A stretch of 5,692 bases of DNA, from assembly GCA_944388825.1 (NCBI GenBank), contig CALXKG010000134.1, positions 1-5,692 of the forward strand. The letters run 5' to 3'. The notes beneath the pieces were generated by a model. That model saw nothing but the letters and a program-made list of their open reading frames with translations, searched no databases and was not told where the DNA came from. This stretch comes from an uncultured Clostridia bacterium (GTDB lineage: Bacteria > Bacillota > Clostridia > Oscillospirales > Ruminococcaceae). Both the position numbers and the translations under genes were made by a program. How positions within the stretch are numbered: the first letter of the stretch is position 1; each line of letters begins with the position of its first letter. Below are positions 1-5,692 of the stretch, one piece after another.

Positions 1-1
1 C

Positions 2-139
2 GCGGGGGAGATTCCGTTCCTCTCCATCGGCGACCTGAACCTAGGCGCCGTCGACCTGTCCATCCCCGGCCCCGTCACCCTCTCCGGCATCGAAGAGGCG
101 GAGGCGCTGGCCGAAGAGTATGTCCGAACTTCCATCTGA
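2..139 (+). CDS. dxr: C-terminal end of probable 1-deoxy-D-xylulose 5-phosphate reductoisomerase (partial)
   Basis: Only the last 45 codons and the TGA stop are in the window; the gene begins upstream of the left edge. Dxr is the cytoplasmic NADPH-dependent enzyme that turns 1-deoxyxylulose 5-phosphate into 2-C-methylerythritol 4-phosphate, the committed step of the MEP isoprenoid pathway. The visible tail begins AGEIPFLSIGDL, like the G-x-I-x-F-x-x-I stretch near the Dxr C-terminus, and ends in an acidic helix (GIEEAEALAEEYV) of the kind that closes the family's small C-terminal helical domain. No catalytic residue lies in this part. The usual P-S-L-E-D-like segment before the last helix reads PVTLSGIEEAE here, so sequence alone gives moderate support. 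The main support is position: dxr normally sits directly before rseP in Firmicutes. The stop is 13 bp before rseP, so the two are probably co-transcribed. Confidence 0.72.
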   Translation, partial: AGEIPFLSIGDLNLGAVDLSIPGPVTLSGIEEAEALAEEYVRTSI

Positions 140-142
140 TCC

Positions 143-148
143 GGGAGG
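143..148 (+). promoter_or_regulatory. Ribosome binding site of rseP
   Basis: GGGAGG lies in the short gap after the dxr stop, 4 nt before ATG 153. This decides the start: an in-frame ATG at 120 would overlap the end of dxr, add 11 residues and has no comparable Shine-Dalgarno sequence. Starting at 153 also puts the first membrane helix and the HExxH motif at the N-terminus, as is normal for this family. Confidence 0.8.
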
Positions 149-152
149 TATC

Positions 153-1163
153 ATGCGCACCATCCTCATCACGATCCTGATTTTTGCGGTCATCATCTTT
201 ATCCACGAGTGCGGCCATTTCTTTGCCGCCAAACTCTGCGGCGTCCGGGTCAACGAGTTCGCCCTCGGCATGGGCCCGGCCCTTTTCCATTTCGATAAAG
301 GGGGCACCCGCTACGCCCTCCGGCTTTTCCCCATCGGCGGCTTTGTCAGCATGGAGGGGGAGGACGGCGGCTCCGGCGACCCCCGGGCATTCTGCAACCA
401 GAAGGTCTGGAAGCGGATCGTCATCGTCTGCGCCGGGGCGTTTATGAACCTGGTGCTGGGTTTCCTGGTGGTGGTCGCGATGACCGCCCCTTCCGACCGG
501 CTGCCGACCCTGACCGTCGCCCAGTTTTATGAAAACGCCTCGACCGCCGCCACCGGCCTGCGGGAAGGGGATACGATCCTTGCGGTCAACGGCCGCCCGG
601 TCTGGGTGGACAGCGACCTGGTCTACAGCCTTTCGGCCGATGAAGACGGGGTGGTCGACCTGACCGTCCGCCGGGACGGGGAAAAGACGGAGCTTCCGGA
701 CGTCGCGTTTGCGGTGGCGGACGGGACGCTGACCGTCGACTTTACGGTGGTGGGGGAGGACGCGACCCTTTTTAGCGTCCTGGGCTACTCCTTCCGCAAG
801 TCGGCCTCGATCGCGCGGCTGGTCTGGCTGGAGATCGGCCAGCTGATTACCGGCCAGGCGTCGGTCAACGACCTCACCGGCCCCATCGGCACCGCCCAGG
901 CGATCGGCGAGGCGGCGAGCGCCGGCCTTTCGACGACCCTTGCCCTCACCGCCTTTATCGCCATCAACGTCGGCATCTTCAACATCCTGCCGGTCCCCGC
1001 GCTGGACGGCGGGCGGCTGATCTTCCTGCTGTTCGAGCTGGTCACCCGCCGCCGGGTCAAGCCGGAGCACGAGGCGTATGTCCATTTTGCGGGCTTTGTG
1101 CTGCTGATGCTGCTGATTCTCTTTGTCACCTATCACGATATTGTCAATCTCCTGAACGGGTGA
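153..1163 (+). CDS. rseP: Site-2 intramembrane zinc metalloprotease RseP/RasP (peptidase family M50)
   Basis: A complete 336-residue membrane protease, in the usual range for Gram-positive RseP/RasP. The family cuts transmembrane segments inside the bilayer: anti-sigma factors already trimmed by a site-1 protease, FtsL in Bacillus, and remnant signal peptides. The zinc motif HECGH is at residues 18-22 in the first membrane helix, with Glu19 as expected catalytic base. The third zinc ligand, Asp285, is in NILPVPALDGG (277-287), the family's N-x-x-P-x-P-x-L-D-G motif. Hydrophobic segments lie near 3-21, 89-110, 263-280 and 310-330. The family segment F-P-I-G-G-F-V-x-M-E-G-E-D follows the first helix. 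One PDZ domain spans about 120-190 (GLREGD at 135-140). All catalytic features are intact. The gene follows dxr by 13 bp and carries the ispG promoter in its last codons. Its substrates here cannot be told from the window. Confidence 0.96.
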   Translation: MRTILITILIFAVIIFIHECGHFFAAKLCGVRVNEFALGMGPALFHFDKGGTRYALRLFPIGGFVSMEGEDGGSGDPRAFCNQKVWKRIVIVCAGAFMNLVLGFLVVVAMTAPSDRLPTLTVAQFYENASTAATGLREGDTILAVNGRPVWVDSDLVYSLSADEDGVVDLTVRRDGEKTELPDVAFAVADGTLTVDFTVVGEDATLFSVLGYSFRKSASIARLVWLEIGQLITGQASVNDLTGPIGTAQAIGEAASAGLSTTLALTAFIAINVGIFNILPVPALDGGRLIFLLFELVTRRRVKPEHEAYVHFAGFVLLMLLILFVTYHDIVNLLNG

Positions 1164-1169
1164 TATAAT
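1141..1169 (+). promoter_or_regulatory. Probable sigma-A (sigma-70 type) promoter for ispG
   Basis: TTGTCA at 1141-1146 matches the -35 consensus at five of six bases. A 17-bp spacer follows, then a perfect -10 box TATAAT at 1164-1169. The TG of the rseP stop codon TGA (1161-1163) sits one base before the -10 box and forms an extended -10 motif. The predicted start of transcription is around 1176-1177, giving a leader of about 33 nt before ATG 1210. The element lies within and just after the last codons of rseP, in otherwise GC-rich DNA. It would let ispG, and probably polC, be transcribed apart from the upstream genes. No operator or riboswitch is visible in the short leader. Confidence 0.78.
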
Positions 1170-1197
1170 AAAAAAGACTGTTGAAAACTGCACGATC

Positions 1198-1205
1198 AAG
1201 GTGAT
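1198..1205 (+). promoter_or_regulatory. Ribosome binding site of ispG
   Basis: AAGGTGAT matches the 3' part of the full anti-Shine-Dalgarno complement (AGGAGGTGATC), 4 nt before ATG 1210. It favours ATG 1210 over the in-frame GTG at 1201, which lies inside this site and would add only three residues (M-I-K). Confidence 0.7.
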
Positions 1206-1209
1206 AAAA

Positions 1210-2256
<1,047 letters not shown>

Positions 2257-2276
2257 GGCCGCGTCCCCCTGAAAGC

Positions 2277-2288
2277 CATCGGCCGATG
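2277..2288. repeat. Perfect 12-bp palindrome in the ispG-polC gap
   Basis: CATCGGCCGATG reads identically on both strands and is the most symmetric element in the 80-bp intergenic gap. It has no following T-run and only a 4-bp stem could form around a 4-nt loop in RNA, so it is not a terminator. It could be a binding site for a dimeric regulator, but a palindrome of this size is expected about once in a window this long, and another (GTCGTCGACGAC) lies inside polC. Function is doubtful. Confidence 0.2.
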
Positions 2289-2321
2289 AAACGCTTCATA
2301 AAACATACCCTGTAAAGTGGG

Positions 2322-2327
2322 AAAGGA
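2322..2327 (+). promoter_or_regulatory. Ribosome binding site of polC
   Basis: AAAGGA lies 9 nt before TTG 2337, a good Shine-Dalgarno spacing. In the polC frame the nearest upstream stop is TAA at 2313-2315, and TTG 2337 is the only usual initiation codon between that stop and clearly conserved coding sequence. The site therefore supports a TTG start. The same bases overlap ATG 2327, which opens a seven-codon ORF in another frame. Confidence 0.55.
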
Positions 2328-2336
2328 TGGAAAGAC

Positions 2337-5300
2337 TTGCCCGGCTGTAAATTCCTCACCATTTTCGGCGAATATCTTGCCGAACCGTTTTTGACCCTCT
2401 TCGATTCTGCCGAGATCCTCTCGCTGACCGCCGACGAGGAGACCCAGCAGATCCGCGCCGAGGTGAAAAGCGAAAGCTGTATCGGAACGCAGGCCGTCTG
2501 GGACTGCCAGACCGCCATCCTGCGGGCGACGGGGCTTCGCATCTTCAAGATCCAGATGAAGTACCTGCCGACCCTCTTTTCCCCCGATTGCTTCCCGTCG
2601 GTCGTCGAAGAGCTGAAGACGGTCAATTCGGTCGTCAACGGCTTTTTTGAAGGGGCGGAGGCGTCGCTGGAAGGGGATACCCTCCGTATCGCCCTTAAAA
2701 ACGGCGGCCGCCAGATTCTGGAGACCGCCCATGTCGGCCGGGATATCGAGCGGATCATCCACGACCACTTTTCCCTCGCCCTCACCGTCCGGTTCGACGG
2801 GGAGGACGTCGTTTCGCCCGCCGGTTACCCGCCGCCCCCGCCTGTGGCCTGCGCCCCGCCGCCCGAACGGCGGCAGCCGCCCGCCCGCCCGTCCGCGCCC
2901 GGCGGATTTGGCGGCGGCGGCCGGGGCTTTTCCCGCCGGGATTCGGTTCTGAAGGAGCCTTCCGCCGTCACGGTCAACTTTGCCCAGCTGCACATCAAAG
3001 AGACCGCCACCCTCTTAAAGGGGCGCAAGATCACCCAGGAACCGGTGCCGCTGCGGGAGGTCAATATCTCCAGCGGCAGCGTCGTCGTCTGGGGGGACAT
3101 CTTTGCCGCCGAGAGCCGGGATACCCGGGACGGCAGCAAGGTGATCCTCACCTACTCCTTCTCCGACTACACCTCCTCCAACATCTTCAAGATCATCGAC
3201 GACGCGAAGAATAAGGAGCGCTACGGCCTTCTGAAGGTGGGCGCCACCGTCCTCATCCGCGGCGACGTCGTCGACGACAAATACGACCGGGAGATCTCGA
3301 TCAAGCCCTACGACATCATGATTGTCGAACGGATCCCGAAGACCGACGACGCCCCCCGGAAGCGGGTGGAGCTGCACTGCCACTCGAAAATGTCGGCGAT
3401 GGACGCGGTGGCGGAGGTTTCGGACATTGTAAACACCGCCGCCCGCTGGGGCCATCCGGCCGTTGCGATCACCGACCACGGGGTCGTGCAGGCCTATCCG
3501 GAGGCGGTGTCCGCCCTGGACGGCGTCCGCAAAAATGGCGGGAAGTTAAAGCTCATCTACGGGGTCGAGGACTACTTTGTCAACGACTGCGAGGACGCGG
3601 TGCACGGCCCCGACGCGCGGCCCTTTTCGGGGGAATTCGTCGTCTTCGACGTCGAGACGACCGGCTTAAGCCCCGCCTCCGACCGGCTGACCGAGATCGG
3701 CGCGGTGCTGCTCAGCGGGGGAGAGGTGAAGGATTCGTTTGACACCTTCGTCAACCCCGGCCGCCCGATCCCGCCCGACATCACCAAGCTCACCAGCATC
3801 ACCGACGAGATGGTCCGGGACGCGCCGGACGAGGCGGAAGCCCTCCGGCAGTTCCTCGCCTTTGCCGGGGACCGGCCGCTGGTCGCCCACAACGCTTCGT
3901 TCGATATCTCCTTTATCCGTTCGGCGGCGGGCCGCCACGGCATGGACGTCCCCAACACCTGGATCGACACGCTGCCCATCGCCCGCAGCCTCTACCCGGA
4001 GCTTGGGCGGTACAAGCTGGACGTGATCGCCAAATACCTCGAGCTGGAAGAGTTCCACCACCACCGCGCCTGCGACGACGCGGCGGTCCTGGGGCAGATC
4101 TTCTGCAAAATGGCCGAAAAGATGGAGGCCGAGCTGGATATTCACTCTTCCGGCGGGTTAAACGGCCGCCTCCGGAGCGGCGACCCCAAAACCCTCAAGA
4201 CCTACCACCAGATCCTCCTGATCAAAAACAGCCTGGGGCTGAAAAACCTCTACAAGCTGGTGTCGCTGGCCCATGTCCAATACTTCTACCGCCGCCCCCG
4301 CACCCCCAAAAGCGAGCTTATGAAATACCGGGAAGGGCTGCTGGTCGGCTCGGCCTGCGAGGCGGGGGAGCTGTTCCGGGCGGTCGTAGACGGCAGGCCG
4401 TTTGAAGAGCTGTGCGCGATCGCCGGCGTTTACGATTACCTGGAGATCCAGCCGATCGGCAACAACGAGTTCATGCTGGAGGCCGGGCAGGCCGAAAGCC
4501 GCGCCCAGCTGATGGAATTCAACAAAACGATCGTCCGCGTCGGCGAATACCTGCATAAGCCGGTCGTCGCCACCGGCGACGTCCACTTTATGAAGCCGGA
4601 GGACGCGATCTTCCGGACCATCCTGCTGGCCGGCATGAAGTTCAAGGACGCCGACCACCAGGCCCCCCTCTATTTCCGGACGACCGAGGAGATGCTCCGG
4701 GAGTTCGACTATCTGGGCCCCGAAAAGGCCTTTGAGGTAGTCGTTTTGAACCCGCAGAAGATCGCCGACATGATCGAGGACGACATCCGTCCGATCCCGA
4801 AAGGCACCTACCCCCCCGGCATCGCCGGGTCGGAGGAGGACCTGCAGCGGATCACCTGGGCCCGCGCCAGGGAGATCTACGGCGACCCGGTGCCGGAGCT
4901 GGTCGCAAACCGGCTGGAGCGGGAGCTTGGCTCCATCATCAAGCACGGGTTTGCGGTTTTGTACATGATCGCCCAGAAGCTGGTTTATTACTCCGAGCAG
5001 CACGGCTACCTGGTCGGCTCCCGGGGCTCGGTCGGCTCCTCCTTTGTCGCCCATATGGCCGGTATTTCGGAGGTCAACCCGCTTTCGCCCCACTATATCT
5101 GCCCTGGCTGCAAGCATTCGGAGTTCATCACCGACGGTTCGGTCGGCTCCGGCTTCGACCTTCCGCCGAAGGACTGTCCGGTCTGCGGGACCCGGATGAA
5201 CCAGGACGGGCACGACATCCCGTTTGAGACCTTCCTCGGCTTTGACGGGGATAAGGAGCCGGATATCGACTTAAACTTCTCCAGCGAATACCAGTCCTAC

Positions 5301-5692
5301 GTCCACCGGTATACCGAGGAGCTGTTCGGCACCGACCACGTCTTCAAGGCGGGCACCATCTCGACCGTCGCCGAAAAGACGGCGTTCGGGTATGTGTTAA
5401 ACTACCTCTCCGAGCGGGGGAAGACCCTCCACCGGGCGGAGGAGCTGCGGCTGGCCAAAGGGTGCGAAGGGGTCAAGCGGACGACCGGCCAGCACCCCGG
5501 GGGGATGGTCGTCATCCCGTCCGACTACGACGTCTACGACTTCACCCCGATCCAGCACCCGGCCGACAAGGCGGACAGCGACATCCTGACCACCCACTTC
5601 GACTTCCACTCGCTCCACGACACCATCTTAAAGCTGGACGAGCTGGGGCACGAAGTCCCGACCCTCTATAAGCACATCGAGGACATGACCGG
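2337..5692 (+). CDS. polC: DNA polymerase III alpha subunit, Gram-positive PolC type (C-terminal part missing)
   Basis: The replicative polymerase of Firmicutes, with its own 3'-5' proofreading exonuclease. The first 1118 codons are present; PolC is usually about 1430-1450 residues, so some 300 lie past the edge. Order (numbered from TTG 2337): N-terminal domain (1-159); Pro/Gly/Arg-rich linker (160-205); OB domain (about 235-345); PHP domain, split by a DEDDh exonuclease (about 433-590); polymerase core. PHP metal ligands are all present: H347, H349, D356, H381, E411, H624, C674, D748, H750. Exonuclease residues are D438 and E440 (FDVETTG), D523 (HNASFD), H576 and D581. The core shows GSRGSVGSS (894-902), a four-cysteine zinc motif (C922, C925, C947, C950), catalytic D976 and D978 in PDIDLNF, GQHPGG (1051-1056), and the third catalytic Asp D1101 in LKLDELGH. 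No lesion is seen. The TTG start is less certain than the identity. Confidence 0.97.
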   Translation, partial: MPGCKFLTIFGEYLAEPFLTLFDSAEILSLTADEETQQIRAEVKSESCIGTQAVWDCQTAILRATGLRIFKIQMKYLPTLFSPDCFPSVVEELKTVNSVVNGFFEGAEASLEGDTLRIALKNGGRQILETAHVGRDIERIIHDHFSLALTVRFDGEDVVSPAGYPPPPPVACAPPPERRQPPARPSAPGGFGGGGRGFSRRDSVLKEPSAVTVNFAQLHIKETATLLKGRKITQEPVPLREVNISSGSVVVWGDIFAAESRDTRDGSKVILTYSFSDYTSSNIFKIIDDAKNKERYGLLKVGATVLIRGDVVDDKYDREISIKPYDIMIVERIPKTDDAPRKRVELHCHSKMSAMDAVAEVSDIVNTAARWGHPAVAITDHGVVQAYPEAVSALDGVRKNGGKLKLIYGVEDYFVNDCEDAVHGPDARPFSGEFVVFDVETTGLSPASDRLTEIGAVLLSGGEVKDSFDTFVNPGRPIPPDITKLTSITDEMVRDAPDEAEALRQFLAFAGDRPLVAHNASFDISFIRSAAGRHGMDVPNTWIDTLPIARSLYPELGRYKLDVIAKYLELEEFHHHRACDDAAVLGQIFCKMAEKMEAELDIHSSGGLNGRLRSGDPKTLKTYHQILLIKNSLGLKNLYKLVSLAHVQYFYRRPRTPKSELMKYREGLLVGSACEAGELFRAVVDGRPFEELCAIAGVYDYLEIQPIGNNEFMLEAGQAESRAQLMEFNKTIVRVGEYLHKPVVATGDVHFMKPEDAIFRTILLAGMKFKDADHQAPLYFRTTEEMLREFDYLGPEKAFEVVVLNPQKIADMIEDDIRPIPKGTYPPGIAGSEEDLQRITWARAREIYGDPVPELVANRLERELGSIIKHGFAVLYMIAQKLVYYSEQHGYLVGSRGSVGSSFVAHMAGISEVNPLSPHYICPGCKHSEFITDGSVGSGFDLPPKDCPVCGTRMNQDGHDIPFETFLGFDGDKEPDIDLNFSSEYQSYVHRYTEELFGTDHVFKAGTISTVAEKTAFGYVLNYLSERGKTLHRAEELRLAKGCEGVKRTTGQHPGGMVVIPSDYDVYDFTPIQHPADKADSDILTTHFDFHSLHDTILKLDELGHEVPTLYKHIEDMT

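Noticed and set aside
120..152. An earlier in-frame ATG for rseP at 120
   Set aside because: It would overlap the dxr end, lacks a Shine-Dalgarno sequence and adds 11 polar residues before the membrane helix; GGGAGG points to ATG 153.
2257..2336. A separate promoter or a terminator in the ispG-polC gap
   Set aside because: No pair of -35 and -10 boxes with 16-18 bp spacing was found, and there is no stable hairpin followed by a T-run. Read-through from ispG into polC is the simpler reading.
3268..3283. A 12-bp palindrome (GTCGTCGACGAC) inside polC
   Set aside because: It encodes V-V-D-D-type residues in the OB domain with ordinary codons and is explained by coding sequence.
4158..5213. A 351-codon minus-strand open frame opposite polC
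   Set aside because: It overlaps the PHP and polymerase parts of PolC, whose motifs are intact on the + strand; no domain is seen in the antisense product.

Overview
This window is a stretch of conserved housekeeping genes, all on the + strand and tightly packed. It reads as tail of dxr (partial), rseP, ispG, polC (partial, running off the right edge). I see no mobile element, CRISPR array, tRNA, rRNA or accessory system.

Organism: polC encodes the Gram-positive type of replicative DNA polymerase III, with the proofreading exonuclease inserted in the PHP domain. That points to a Firmicute. The order dxr-rseP-ispG-polC is one I associate with Clostridia; in Bacillus-type genomes proS sits before polC instead of ispG. 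The DNA is strongly GC-rich, so a GC-rich clostridial lineage, perhaps Oscillospiraceae-like, is likely. The lineage is inferred from gene order and family features, not from a database search.

Layout: positions 2-139 hold the last 45 codons of a probable dxr. After a 13-bp gap with a ribosome binding site, rseP (153-1163) encodes a complete site-2 intramembrane metalloprotease. A near-consensus sigma-A promoter (1141-1169) overlaps the end and stop codon of rseP and should give ispG (1210-2256) its own transcript. ispG is complete and carries all four iron-sulfur ligands. An 80-bp gap without an obvious terminator or promoter leads to polC, which probably starts at TTG 2337. The visible 1118 codons hold the N-terminal domain, a Pro/Gly-rich linker, the OB domain, PHP domain, exonuclease, zinc motif and the three catalytic palm aspartates.

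How the genes relate: Dxr and IspG are two steps of the MEP isoprenoid pathway. It supplies, among other things, the undecaprenyl carrier for cell-wall synthesis. RseP handles membrane proteolysis and PolC replicates the chromosome. The grouping is best read as a conserved growth-related cluster, not as one biochemical system.

The points most worth a second look are the promoter fused to the rseP stop codon, the unusual start region of polC (TTG start, two mini-ORFs), a divergent motif near the IspG N-terminus, and a strict context rule for the rare TTA codon in polC.
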